Positions 23,638 to 34,840 of a stretch of 64,000 nt of DNA are shown in pieces. Position 1 is the first letter of the stretch. Each line of letters opens with the position of its first letter. The stretch covers positions 24,303,854 to 24,367,853 of the forward strand of contig CM046349.1 of assembly GCA_025403435.1 (NCBI GenBank), given 5' to 3'. This DNA is from Artocarpus heterophyllus (Eukaryota; Streptophyta; Magnoliopsida; Rosales; Moraceae). The translations under genes and the position numbers were made by a program. The notes beneath the pieces were generated by a model that was not told the DNA's origin, made no database searches, and was given only the letters and a program-made list of their open reading frames with translations.

Positions 23638-26600
23638 TGAATAACATGCTGCAGGCTCAACATCAGGATTATGAGACTGCGAAGCAGATCTTGGATAATC
23701 TTGAGGACATGTTTGGAGGCCAGGCCATAACAAAGCGGCAAGGGGCGCTTCGGAAACTCTTAAACTGTAGACAGAGACCGGGGACATCTGTAAAGGAGCA
23801 CATGATGTTGGTCATGGGTTACCTCGCTGAGGCTCAAACCAATGGAGCCGACATCGATGCTGAAACTCAGATGACTATGGTCTTTGAGACTCTGTCTAAG
23901 GAATTTATTCCGTTTAGAGCTACTTTTAATCTAAGCAATAGACGGGATATGACCTTGATAGAACTGATGAAACAGTTACAAGAGTTTGAACTTCTGATCA
24001 GGGAGTCTCCTGCTGGTGGAGAGGCCAATATGGTAGCTGCTTCTGGTTCCAATCCTAACTCTGGGAATGGAAAGAAGCAACGGGCCAAAAGTGGGAAGTC
24101 TTCTATTCCTATTGCTACCAAGAGCAAGAAGAAGAAGAAGAAGAACCCAAAGAAGCTTAAGTGCTTCTTTTGTGGTAAGGTCGGGCATATAAAGAAGCAT
24201 TGCAAGGACTTCCTTTCCAAGGGAGGTAGGTGTGATCTTCTATATTTAGAAACTTGTTTGGTTGAGGAATCCAGTGACATTTGGGTCATAGATTCTGGTG
24301 CAACTAATCATGTTTGTGTTTCTCCGCAGGGATTCAAAGAAACGAGAAGTCTACTTCGTGAAGACTTAACGCTTCGGATGGGCGATGGATCCTTGGTCTC
24401 AGCGGAAGCAGTGGGAGATGTCCATCTTTATTTTGATAATTATAGGAGTTTAATTCTGCAAGATTGTTTTTATGTTCCTAAATTTAAAAGGAATTTAATT
24501 TCTGTATCTTCTTTATTTAAAGACTCCTACGTGGTATCTTTTAATGAAAAAGTGGTGATTCGTAAAAACAAATCTTTTATCTGTTCTGGATGGATGCAAA
24601 ATAATCTATATTTTATCAAACCTAAGATGGACCTATTGCTTAATGCTGAGATAAATGATAATGACTCAAAAAGACTTAAAACTTCTCACTCTAATAAGAC
24701 TTATCTTTGGCATTTGCGCCTTGGCCATATTAACCTAAATAGGATTCAAAGGTTGGTAAGGGATGGACCTTTAAGTCACTTAAAGGTGGAATCTATACCT
24801 CAATGTGAATCTTGTTTGGAGGGTAAAATGACCAAAAGACCATACGGGTCTAAGGGCAAAAGGGCCAAAGGGGTTCTAGAACTTGTGCATAGTGATGTTT
24901 GCGGACCGATGAACATCCGGGCACGAGGAGGGTATGAGTACTTCGTTACTTTTATTGACGATTACTTAAGATATGGGTATGTGTACCTAATGCACCACAA
25001 AAGCGAAACTTATGATAAGTTCAGGGAGTTTCGGGCTGAAGTGGAAAAGCAATTGGGTAGACCCATAAAGGCACTTCGATCTGATCGAGGTGGGGAATAC
25101 CTTTCTGATGAGTTCTTGGGACACTTGTTAGAGAATGGGATTTTATCCCATTTGACTGCGCCGGGTACTCCGCAGCAGAATGGCGTAGCAGAGAGAAGGA
25201 ATAGGACTTTGTTGGACATGATTCGGTCCATGATGAGTTATTCATCATTGCCTTTATCCTTTTGGGGATATGCACTACAAACCGCATGTTATCTTTTGAA
25301 CAATGTGCCTTCAAAATCGGTCCCTAAAACTCCTCACGAGTTGTGGACAAGACGGAAGACATCCTTAAACCATATTCGCATATGGGGATGTCCAGCTCAT
25401 GTCCTGTTTAAGGATCCGAATAAGTTGGAAGCACGTTCAGAAGTTTACGTGTTTGTAGGATATCCAAAAGGGACTAAAGGGGGTTATTTTTATAACCCAA
25501 AGGAAAATAAAGTCGTGGTTTCAACTAATGCAACTTTCCTTGAGGAGAGTTACATGAACGACTTTAAACCTCAAAGCAAAGTGGTGCTTGAGGAGTTGAG
25601 GGGTAATCCGTTTACTCCGGAGGTTCCAAACGAAACCATTCCGATCGGTGTAGAAAAACCAAACAAACCTGAACAACAACCTCAGGGGCTTCGGCGTAGT
25701 GGGAGGATCGGGCGTCAACCTGAGAGGTATATGTTCAATGGGGAGGTCTTTTTGGCTGAACCGGATGAACATGACAGGGATCCTTATACTTACGCAGAAG
25801 CTATGGAGGATGTTGATTCAAGACTCTGGACAGAGGCCATGAACATTGAGATGAAGTCTATGGAGACTAATCGGGTCTGGGAGCTTGTGGATCTTCCCGA
25901 AGGGGTAAAACCCATAGGGAGTAAGTGGATCTACAAGAGGAAAAGAGGAGTGGATGGAAAGGTCGAAACCTTTAAGGCTAGACTGGTAGCTAAGGGTTAT
26001 ACGCAAAAGGAAGGAATCGATTATGAGGAAACCTTTTCGCCTGTAGCCATGCTTAAGTCCATCCGGATTCTCTTGTCCATAGCTGCCGCTCTCGACTACG
26101 AGATTTGGCAGATGGATGTCAAGACGGCTTTTCTGAATGGCTATCTTGATGAGTCCATTTATATGGAACAACCAGACGGGTTCAAGGTCACGGGTCAAGA
26201 GGGTAAGGTTTGTAAGTTGCTAAAGTCTATTTATGGACTTAAGCAGGCTTCTCGTTCTTGGAACATAAGATTTGATCAAGTGATCAAGACTTATGGGTTC
26301 TCACAAAATGTGGATGAACCATGTGTTTACAAACACATTAAGAATGGGAAGGTGGTTTTTCTACTACTCTATGTAGATGACATTCTGCTAATTGGCAATG
26401 ACGTTGGGGCGTTGTCATCGGTCAAATTATGGTTGACCAAGCAGTTTGACATGAAGGACTTGGGTGAGGCTAATTTTGTTCTCGGTATCCAGATCTTTCG
26501 GGATAGGAAGAACAAAATGATAGCTTTGTCACAGGCCAGGCTACATAGATAAAATTCTCAGGAGGTTTGCAATGCAGGATTCCAACAAAGGTGGGCAACC

Positions 26601-27360
26601 ATCTAGGTCTGGAATTACTCTTTCTAAGAAAGACTCTCCAAAGTCTTATGAAGAAAGAGAATACATGAAGAAGGTACCTTATGCTTCGGCAGTGGGTAGT
26701 CTCATGTATGCCATGCTTTGCACTCGACCGGATATTAGTTATGCGGTCGGGATTGTGAGTCGATTTCAGGCGGATCCAGGACCGAACCATTGGGTTGCGG
26801 TAAAGCATATTTTCAAGTACCTGAGAAGGACTCGAGGGTATATGCTTGTGTATTCGGGTGAGGATTTAACTCCTCTAGGATACACTGATTCGGATTTTCA
26901 ATCCTGCCTGGATTCTAGGAAATCGACATCGGGGTTTGTGTTTACTCTGGGTGGCGGTACCATCAGTTGGAGAAGTGCGAAACAAGATTGCACTTCGGAT
27001 TCAACGATAGAGGCCGAGTATGTGGTGGCTAGTGATGCTTCGAAAGAAGCAGTGTGGCTCCGCAAGTTCCTTGGGGATCTTGAGGTAGTTCCTGGTATGG
27101 ATAAAGCGATATCACTGTACTGTGATAACAGTGCGGCGGTAGCTAATGCTAAGGAACCAAGATTTCACAAGAAGAGTAAGCATATTGATCGGAAGTATCA
27201 TGTGATAAAGGACTTCGTTGAGAGCAGGCATGTCACGGTGTGCAAGATCGCGTCAGAGGACAATTTAGCTGATCCATTTACGAAGACACTTTCTGGGAGA
27301 GTCTTCGAAAGGCATGTGGAAGCTATGGGGATGCGAAATTTGCAGTATTTACTCACTTAG
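23637..27360 (+). pseudogene. Copia polyprotein of B2, gag start deleted and fused to LTR
   Basis: The sequence begins inside gag, at the codons equivalent to [17 protein letters not shown], directly at the LTR end. The ATG at 23637 spans the junction, and an upstream in-frame ATG lies in the LTR at 23595. About 1.9 kb present in B1 (15971-17866: primer binding site, leader and first 77 gag codons) is missing, with CA shared at the breakpoints. Everything else is present: CCHC knuckle, DSGA protease, HHCC/DD35E integrase, RT with YVDD (26370-26381) and RNase H ending ADPFTKTL. The only frame break I see is one inserted G near 26540, late in RT. Without a primer binding site its own RNA could not be primed normally. 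Confidence 0.92.
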
Positions 27361-27374
27361 TGCAAGTGGGAGAT
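27361..27374 (+). other. Polypurine tract of B2
   Basis: TGCAAGTGGGAGAT sits between the B2 stop codon and the right LTR of B. Confidence 0.85.
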
Positions 27375-29404
27375 TGTTAGACATGTATGCTCTAAGGAGT
27401 AAAAATGTAATACATTTTTGGAGACATTTTTATCAATAAAGAATTTATTCGTTTATATATACCAAATATTGTCCTCTTTACGTTCATATTTGTTGAATGT
27501 ATGATAAGCAAGCAGTTGTCTGAGACTATCAGTCTAAACCTTAAGAGTTGGGCATATGATGGGATGATTATGCGGTAGACACGACTCTTAAGGTGATGGT
27601 CTAAAATATATGATCCGCAATCGAGGGAATAAAGTTGGGCGCTTTATTCATGTAAAGATTGTTATGTTGTCTATATCCCTTTTGGGAGATGGTTTGTCTT
27701 GGCCATCGGAGTTGGACTCCGTGAATAGAAACATTGGCGCGTTGTCATAGGTGACGATGTGTTGGATCGGGACATAAAGTGAATTGATTTGGATTAATAA
27801 TTCTGTCTTGGCAAATCGATTCACTTTAGACAATCATTTGTATTGTATCTTAATCCTGAGATGAATAATGGGCCCGTTGTCTCGACTTGTGTCTTTTGAT
27901 GTACCAATGGGTGACTCCCACATCTCTATAGTGGCATGCATGCCGGTACGTTGGAGGCATGACTCTTGGTAGCGTAGACTTGTTATTCATAGATATGGAA
28001 TCCATAGCTCCTCTTTAGGAGTAATGATATCCTCTTATATGCGTTGTCCTGTAATTGGAAAACTGGAGCGCTCAACCATTTGGATACATAGGTGTAACCG
28101 AATGGTATACTATCTTTGGATGGTAAGTTTTCTAATGGTGAGACAATGGAACGTAAGATAAAAATAATCGGGAAGGTAAGACAGAACTTGTCCTTAAGCC
28201 GATTATGGATGATCATATGGGGATGCGATACACTATGATATGTCATGGAGACTTAGCTACACGAGCTTCGTAATTCTATAAAGTTCGAGAGTGCAGCTCC
28301 AAGCTTTTAGTGGAGTAGCGTTGGAGTTGATAATTGTGAAATGTATATCTGGGATATTGGGTTTCATAATTATCACGAGCTTGAACTTTATGGGTCCATT
28401 TTGATCCCCTTTGCTAGCTCACAAAATCCTGTAACGACACGGCGTGCTTTTCCAATAATTGGTGACTTATGTCGGATTTATCAGATTGGTTTAAAATTTA
28501 TAAGAATCAAATAATTCATGTCTGTTTATCGGTTGAATTAATTATGTAAGAAATTAGTTCAAGATGAACTTGTTGAATAATGGCGTTCGAATAATTCTTG
28601 TCTGTTTATCGGTTGTTTTAATTTTGGACAATTAGAACAAGATAAACTTGTAGAATTATTGTGAATTGATTTATTTTCTTAGAGATAATCTTGATAAAGT
28701 TTGTTTTGATCAGATATTTTTTCTATTGGGCTATTTGAATCAAAACTGAGACTTTATCCTTTAGAATCTCGGGTGGAAAATAAAAGATTCGCTGAGATTT
28801 TTTCTCGGCAGTTCGGCATGCCTGGATGACGTGTTCGGCCGAACTGGCCAGTTCGGCCTGCCTATCTCACAGTTCGGCATGCCGACCGCGATAGTTAAGA
28901 TTACGCGTTTTTCACGCGTATCTTATCAAATATTGATCCGAACTTGATTCTGTTTCGATTTTTGAGACCTAATCTGATATGGACTGACCCCAAGGACCAA
29001 TAGGTATAAAAAGGGAGTGAGTCTAATGATTTACTCAGATCAATTTGAGAGATTAAGAGTGATACTCTTCTAGTGAGCATCTGAAAACTCCCTGAGAGCT
29101 TTTGTTCACAAATCACGAACACTAGCTTTGGGTTCTCTCTATTGGTTGGAAGGAGAGTCACCGGTGGAAGAGCTGTACGTGTGAGCCCACACTCACTCCG
29201 GTTGTGGATAGAGAATAGCAAAGAAGACCAGTTGGTTGAGGCTCTTCTGGAACGTTACTTCTCTACACAGGTCGCCGAGGTTCTTCGGGACACTGAGGTT
29301 AGTAAGATCTGTTTAATTTATACATATAACATGTCAAACTTGTGTTTTGGAAAATACTCTGATGAAAAATTTAAAAAATTCCACTGCGCACTTTGTTTCC
29401 AACA
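27375..29404 (+). repeat. B right LTR (Bc)
   Basis: 2,030 bp, TGTTAGAC...CAACA, followed by the caaat target duplication. It is closer to the left LTR than to the middle LTR in its first 250 bp. Palindromic array at about 28805-28885; TATA box at 29005-29012. Confidence 0.95.
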
Positions 29405-29409
29405 CAAAT

Positions 29410-29966
29410 GACATGGTCGGCCTGCCAAACTGGCTTGTTCGGCCTGACGATCAGCGGGAGATAAGATTACGTGTTTTCACGCAGATCTTATCAGATATTG
29501 ATCCGAACTTGATTCTTTTTCGAGTTTTTGAGACCTAATCTAATAAGGACTGACCCCAGGACCAAGGGCTATAAAAAGGTAGTGAGTCTCATGATTTACT
29601 TAGATCAATTGAGAGATTAAGAGTGATACTCTTCTAGTGAGCATATAAAAAAACTCCCTGAGAGCTTTTGTTCACAATCACGAACACTAGCTTTGGGTTC
29701 TCTCTCTTGGTTGGAAAGGAAAGTCACCGGTGGAAGAGCTAAACGTGTGAGCCCATACCCACTCCGGTTGTGGATAGAGAATAGCAAAGAAGACTAGTTG
29801 GTTGAGGCTCTTCTGGAACGTTACTTCTCTACACAAGTTGCGGAGGTTCTTCACACAAAGGTTAGTAAGATCTATCTAATTTATACATATAACATGTCAA
29901 ACTTGTGTTTTGGAAATTACTTTGATGAAAATTTTTAACATTCCGCTGCGCACTTTGTTTCCAACA
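29410..29966 (+). repeat. 3' LTR of Copia A, second part
   Basis: It continues the LTR interrupted at 13938 (29405-29409 is the duplicated caaat). It matches 6274-6853 of the 5' LTR, apart from a deletion of about 21 bp in the palindromic array. It has a TATA box at 29570-29577 and ends CCAACA. Confidence 0.92.
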
Positions 29967-30559
29967 GCCTTCACTATAGCCGGGGGCATTTGGTACTTCC
30001 ATAAGGGCCTTCTCGGCCAGGGGCATGCCTTGCTCAGTATCGGTGAACTCAGTAATAAAATCAACGAGGGCCTGAGCCTTAATGGCCGTCCTCGGTACAA
30101 AATTAATGTCATACTGGCCAAGGTTGATCGACCATTTGGCCATCCATCCTGATATCTCTAGACTCTAAAGAACTTACCGAAGAGGGAACTTCGTTGGGAC
30201 CTGTATTTTGTGGCCTTGAAAATAGGGTCGCAGCTTCCGAGTGGAGGTGACTAGGGCGAATGCCAATTTCTCTAGTGGAGGGTACCTTTTTCTGGCTCCC
30301 TAGAACGCATGGCTTGTATAATGGATGGGCTTCTGAACACCGTCTTCTTCTCGAACGAGGACCTAGCTAACTGCCTTCTTAGACACAGCTAGATAGGTGT
30401 ACAATATTTATCCCGGTAAAGGTTTGGATAGGAGCGAGGTCATGACTAAGTACCTTTTCAAATTCTAAAAGGCTTCCTCACATTCCCTGCTCCACTCAAA
30501 CCTCCCCTTTAGTGCTTGAAAAAATGGATAACATTTGTCGGCAACCCAAGAGACGAATC
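29967..30559 (-). pseudogene. G1 RNase H, 5' part
   Basis: The minus strand reads MAKWSINLGQYDINFVPRTA and IKAQALVDFITEFTDTEQGM, the end of RT-RNase H typical of Tat-type Gypsy elements. It closely matches G2 at 34164-34400. It is separated from its other half (4822 downward) by Copia A. Upstream, toward 30559, lie the RT connection and RNase H start with stops. Confidence 0.8.
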
Positions 30560-31462
30560 TGGAGAGAGCCGCTATCATGCCAGTAAGTTTCTACACCTCC
30601 TTTATCGTCCGAGGTGAATGCATGTCCATAACTACTTGAGCCTTGGCTAGGTTAACTTCGATTCCTTTTTAATTGACAAGAAATCCGAGGAACTTACCTG
30701 AGCTAACCCCAAACACACACTTGGCCAGGTTGAGTTTCATCCCATAATCCTAGAAAATTTCAAAGCTTGCTCAGAGATTGGCCATGTGATCTACTGGTTG
30801 GACAGATTTAATAGCATATCGTCTACGTAGACCTCCATTGTTTTGCTAATCAACTGAGCAAACATCTTGTTCACTAGGCCCTAGTAGGTAGTCCCGACAT
30901 TTTTTAGTTTGAAGGTCATTACCACATAGCAATAGAGCCCTTGGTTAGTGACAAAAGCAATTTTCATCTGATCCTCCTCAGCCATCGTTATCTGGTTGTA
31001 GCCGGAATAGGCGTTCATGAAGCTGAGCACCTTGTGCTCGGTGGTTGCATCAACGAGTTGGTCTATTTTGGGTAATGGAAAGTAGTCTCTCGGGCAGGCC
31101 TTATTTAGGTCGGTGTAGTCTATACATACTCATCATTTTCCATTCGCCTTCTTCACTAGGACTATATTGGCTAACCACTTCAGATACTTTACTTCTCGGA
31201 TGAATCCTGCCTTCAGCAGCTTTTGGACCTCTTCATTAATAGGAGCATATCTTTTCGGGTTGAAGGCCCTTCTCTTTTGTATCACCGGTTCGTGATTAGG
31301 TCAAATATTGAGTCGGTGACAAATTATTCTTGGATCGATGTTGGGCATGTCTTCGTGCGACCATACGAACACATCCCGATACTCTGTAAGGAGCCCCTTA
31401 AGGTTGGCCCAGATCTTAGGTTTCAGTTGTGATCCGAGTTGGACCATGTGGTTAGGATGTGC
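30560..31462 (-). pseudogene. G1 reverse transcriptase (broken)
   Basis: On the minus strand the RT motifs can be followed in pieces: NAYSGYNQI (near 31020), FVTNQGLYCYVVM (near 30910-30960) and the catalytic MEVYVDDMLLN (near 30800-30835). The expected PFGL after VVM is changed, and several stops interrupt the frame. It would copy element RNA to DNA. Now a relic, about 0.9 kb long as expected for the domain. Confidence 0.82.
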
Positions 31463-32400
31463 CTAGTCTAGGCTGAACGGCACCAAGTCCACGACTAGGG
31501 TAGCCCTCACCTCTTTCTCAGGCATTCGGGGGTCGAGATCGAAGAGCATCTTGGGCTTCGAGTCGATGACAAACTCTATTTTGTCAACCTTGTTAATGGC
31601 CAAAATTTCCAGTTGTCGAGTTGACGTTGCTCTAATAGCCTTGGCATAGCAAGCTCGGGAGTCTTTCTGTGATGACCAGATTACCCCGACCCCATTCTCT
31701 GTTGGGAATTTCATTGCTAAGTGGTAAGTTAAGACCACTGCCTTCAGGGTGTTTAAGGTTGAACGACCGATAATAATGTTATACTGGGAGGGTTTGTCGA
31801 CGACCAAGAAGTCAAAAACCCACGTAACTCGAGCAGCACCCTCCCTGAATGTAATTGGCAGACCAACTTTACCTACTACTCAGATGCACTCGCCCGTGAA
31901 GCTGTACGTGGCGTTTGAACCAAGGTAAAGGTAACATTGCTGATCTTCAATTTGTCGTGGGCCTGAGTAAATAGGATGTCAGCTAAGTTACCACTGTCAA
32001 TTAGCACACGCTGTATTATGTTGTTGGCGATGTACAACTCGCACACGAGACCGTCGTTGTGTAGATGAATTAATTTGTCCGCTTTTTCCTAGGTGAAAGT
32101 GATCGAAATATCTTGCTAGTGACAAAACTTATTAATATGCTCGGACATGTTAATGGGCTCACCTCTTTCGACTAGCCGAGCTTTTCGGATGTAAGCTCAC
32201 CGCCCACTAGATGTGTCCCTAGTAACAGGCCCTCCGAAAATCATATGCATAATGTTCGGGACTTCTAGGGCATTCATGCAATCGTTGCGTGGGCGGTTCG
32301 ATGCATTTCAACCCAACTGGTCATTCCTCCTGGCTACCAAGCCCGAAGTTAAAACTTGCCCAACAAATTCCCTTAGATGTCCATCTGGGACTAGTCTCTT
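31463..32400 (-). pseudogene. G1 aspartic protease and protease-RT linker
   Basis: The minus strand carries RVLID-S-G at 31987-31998 (D-S-G-N, catalytic Asp present) followed by LADILF. Further downstream comes a long open stretch at 31807-31463 reading VVDKPSQYNIIIGRSTLNTL, then ...[15 protein letters not shown] and DLDPRMPEKEVRA. The IIGR..LN motif is the end of the protease fold in this family, and the rest is the usual linker. G2 has the same segments at 52519-52406 and 43525-43011. Confidence 0.8.
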
Positions 32401-32403
32401 AAT

Positions 32404-32570
32404 CTAGTCCTTCAGTTGAATACAATCGCGGGTATTGTGTCCCACGTCCTTATGGAACTTGCAATATATGGTTTGATCCTTCTTTGCTTTGCTACCCTTG
32501 AGCTTGGGCGAGGCTACCGGCAGGTTCCTCCCGCTTTGCTTTGGTTTGCCCTTGGGCAAGCACTTTGTCG
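32404..32570 (-). pseudogene. G1 gag C-terminal zinc-knuckle region, fused to G2 integrase
   Basis: Reading the minus strand, the G2 integrase frame ends at YKLSDME and continues without a gap into RIDKVLAQ. This corresponds to TIDEVLAQ of the G2 gag near 53030. Then a KLKGSKAKKDQ segment and YCKFHKDVGHNTRDCIQLKD follow, the conserved C..H....GH...C end of Tat-type gag. The first two thirds of G1 gag and its LTR are absent. Confidence 0.8.
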
Positions 32571-33760
32571 ATTCTTGCCTCCATGTCAGATAACTTATAC
32601 GTGCCCGGCCGAACGATGCCGATGACCCTATATGGTCCATCCCACCTTAGAGTAAAAGACCCCAAACTAGGCTGCTGAACCGTGACTTTCTTCAGTACCA
32701 AATCTCTGACTTTGAAGCTTCTCGGTTGGACTCGTTTGTTGTAGTACTGAGCAACAACTTGATTTCGAGCTGCATTACGGACTGCGGCTCGATTTCTCCC
32801 TTCTTCGAGTAAGTCTAGCTTGGACATCATGACTTTAGTGCTCTGAACCTCCCCATAATATTCGATTCTGAAGCTAGGCAGCCCCACCTCGGCCGGGATG
32901 ACAACCTCTGCCTTGTACACGAGGGAGAACAGGGTCTCCCCGGTAGCTATCCGGGCAGTTGTGCGGTAAGCCTAGAGCACTTGTGGGAGCTCGTCGATCC
33001 ATGCCCCCTTAAGGCCCCCGAGCTTTTTCTTCAAGTTGTCTTTGATTGTTTTGTTGACTGCCTCCACTTGACTGTTGCTCTAGGGGTAGCTCGGAGAGGA
33101 GAAAACTTTCTTGATGCCAAGCTACTCACATAGGCAGAGGAGACTAGAGGACTCGAATTGTTTGGCATTGTCGATCACGATCGTGAATGGGATTCTGAAC
33201 CGATAAATGATGCCTTCCACACGAAGTTGGTACATTTTGCTTTCATCATGTTGGTACACGGCTCTACTTCAACCCATTTGGTCAGGTAATCTTTGGCCAC
33301 GATGCAGTACTTGAATTGTGATCGGGCTTGAGGAAGGTGTCTAATTAGATTGATAGCCCACTTTGCAAATGGCCATGCCAAGTTTACTGAAGTGAGGGGC
33401 TCAGCGTGATATCTAGGTATCTTCACAAATTGTTGACATTTAAGGCATTTTTGCACAAAATCCCTACAGTCCTACTCCATAGTTGGCTAGTAGTAACCCT
33501 GCCGAAGACATTTTTGGGCCAAGGACCACCCCCTTGAATGGTTACCACATAGACCTTCGTGGATCTCCTTTATTAGGTATTCGGCTTCTTTGGGGCCCAT
33601 GCACTTTAAACACGGCGTGGTATAGCCTCGCCGATATAGTCTTCCTCCGATCATCGAATACTAAGCCAAGCTGTTGCGTATCCGACGTGCCTCTTCTCTA
33701 TCATCGGGCAATTCGGTTGTGGTCAGGTACCGAATGATCGGGTCCATCTAAGTGGCCTCA
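32571..33760 (-). pseudogene. G2 integrase (broken)
   Basis: Minus strand: a zinc-binding region with LYRRGY, CLKCMGPKEAEYLI, a HEG-like motif with GNH and then CLKCQQF (near 33740-33420). The core contains WAINLIRHLP and IVAKDYLTKWVEVEP (catalytic Asp region, 33456-33175). The C-terminal part reads YKAEVVIPAEVGLPSFRIE and GPYRVIGIVRPGTYKLSDME (32920-32575). The frame is broken between these parts. After YKLSDME the sequence switches to gag of G1. No chromodomain is seen, as expected for Tat-type elements. Confidence 0.82.
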
Positions 33761-33993
33761 AGTTCCTCGGCTACATTTGCCACCTCTCTGTGGATGCTAG
33801 GCTTGGCTAGTCTTTCAACGGGGACTGAAGTCACGTCACTGTAGCCGAGGCCCAAAGCTAGTCAAGCAAGGGCATCAGCCTCTGAGTTTTTCAACCCGGG
33901 TATCTGCTCGAATGAGTAGGATTTAAATTACTTGAGTAGTTGCTTGACCTCTTGTAAGTATGCAGCCATCGAGTCCGCTCAGGCTTGGAATGC

Positions 33994-34840
33994 TCAGGTG
34001 ACTTGTTGGACGACAAGCATAAAGTCATTATGGATGATTATGCAGTCTACCCCAAGATCCTTGGCGATTCGAAGTCCGGCTAGAAGCGCTTTGTACTCTG
34101 CCTCATTATTTGAGACCTTGAAGTCGAATCGGAGTGCGTAGATCACCTTGTATCCGTCTGGGCTTATAATATCAGCCTGGCACCCGACCCTTCTATGTAG
34201 GAAGATCTGTTGACATAAAGCTTCCATTCTGGCGCCAAGGTGGTGTAATCTTCGCTACAACTAGGGGCATCTGGCACTTCTATATGTGCCTTCTCGGCCA
34301 ATGGTGTGGCTTGTTCGGCATCGGTGAATTCAGCGATGAAGTCCACAAGAGCTTGAGCTTTGGTGGCCATCCTCGGGACAAAGTGAACATCATACTAGCC
34401 GAGCTCAACTGACCATTTGGCCAGCTGGCCAGATATCTTCAGGCTCTAAAGAACTTGCCAGAGAGGGAACTTGGTTAGGACTTGTATTGTATGACCTTGA
34501 AAATAGGGCCGTAACTTACGAGCAGACGTGATCCGGGCAAAGGCCAACTTCTCGAGTGGGGGATACTGCTCTTCGGCACCCTGGAAGGTGTGGCTGGTAT
34601 AATAGACAGGCTTCTGAGCTCTGTCTTCATCTCGGACTAGGACCGAGCTTACAGCCTTCTCGGACACGGCTAGATAGGCAGTTAAAATTTCTCCGAGCAA
34701 AGGTTTGGACAGGAGCAGGGGCGTCGTTAAATACTTCTTCAGATGTTGAAAAGCTTCCTCATACTCCCTGCTCCACTCAAACCTCCCCTTAAGTGCCTTA
34801 AAAAATGGATGGCACTTGTCGGTAGCCCGGGAGACAAATC
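33994..34840 (-). pseudogene. G2 RNase H region
   Basis: Minus-strand pieces: LTAYLAVSEKAVSSVLVRDE and PVYYTSHTFQGAEEQYPPLE (34700-34446, the RT-RNase H connection), KAQALVDFIAEFTD (34370 onward), then WKLYVNRSS with an Asp-to-Asn change where DGSS is usual. After that come GARLIL and FKVSNNEAEYKALLAGLRIA (34227-33994), the conserved NNEAEY motif with the catalytic Glu. Stops occur between the pieces. Confidence 0.82.

Larger units (their letters stand above)
13939..29404 (+). mobile_element. B: tandem Copia unit, LTR-internal-LTR-internal-LTR
   Basis: Three LTRs of 2,032, 2,032 and 2,030 bp enclose two internal regions. The first (15971-21605) is complete in layout. The second (23638-27374) lacks the primer binding site, the leader and the start of gag. 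The whole unit is flanked by a perfect 5-bp duplication, caaat at 13934-13938 and 29405-29409. No duplication or foreign DNA separates the parts. Removing it rejoins the 3' LTR of A in register with the 5' LTR of A near 6273. It therefore behaves as one insertion of a tandem dimer, or as an insertion later duplicated by unequal exchange with a deletion. Confidence 0.92.
4823..29966 (+). mobile_element. A: Copia retrotransposon, carrying nested unit B in its 3' LTR
   Basis: The element starts TGTTAG (4823) and ends CCAACA (29966), with TGTT...AACA terminal inverted repeats. It has a 2,031-bp 5' LTR, a tRNA-Met primer binding site, one long gag-protease-integrase-RT-RNase H frame (Copia order), a purine tract and a 3' LTR split by unit B. 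Flanks are acctt (4818-4822) and gcctt (29967-29971), a 5-bp target duplication with one change. Removing A rejoins the G1 RNase H region in register with G2 near 34240. Five stops and two frameshifts in pol mark it as older than B. By gag/RT motifs it resembles TNT1/Tork-like Copia elements, but the lineage is not certain. Confidence 0.93.
2000..32570 (-). mobile_element. G1: Tat-type Ty3/Gypsy retrotransposon, truncated and interrupted
   Basis: On the minus strand the order is gag zinc-knuckle region (32570-32404), protease (about 32400-31810), linker (31807-31463), reverse transcriptase (31460-30560), RNase H (30560-29967 continuing at 4822-4402) and integrase (4330-3190). The order with integrase last is that of Ty3/Gypsy. 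Copia element A (4823-29966) interrupts the RNase H region. Across the insertion the flanks rejoin to match the equivalent place in G2 near 34240. The 5' LTR and most of gag are missing at the junction with G2 near 32570. No 3' LTR was found below 2 kb. Many in-frame stops show it is a dead relic. Confidence 0.85.
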
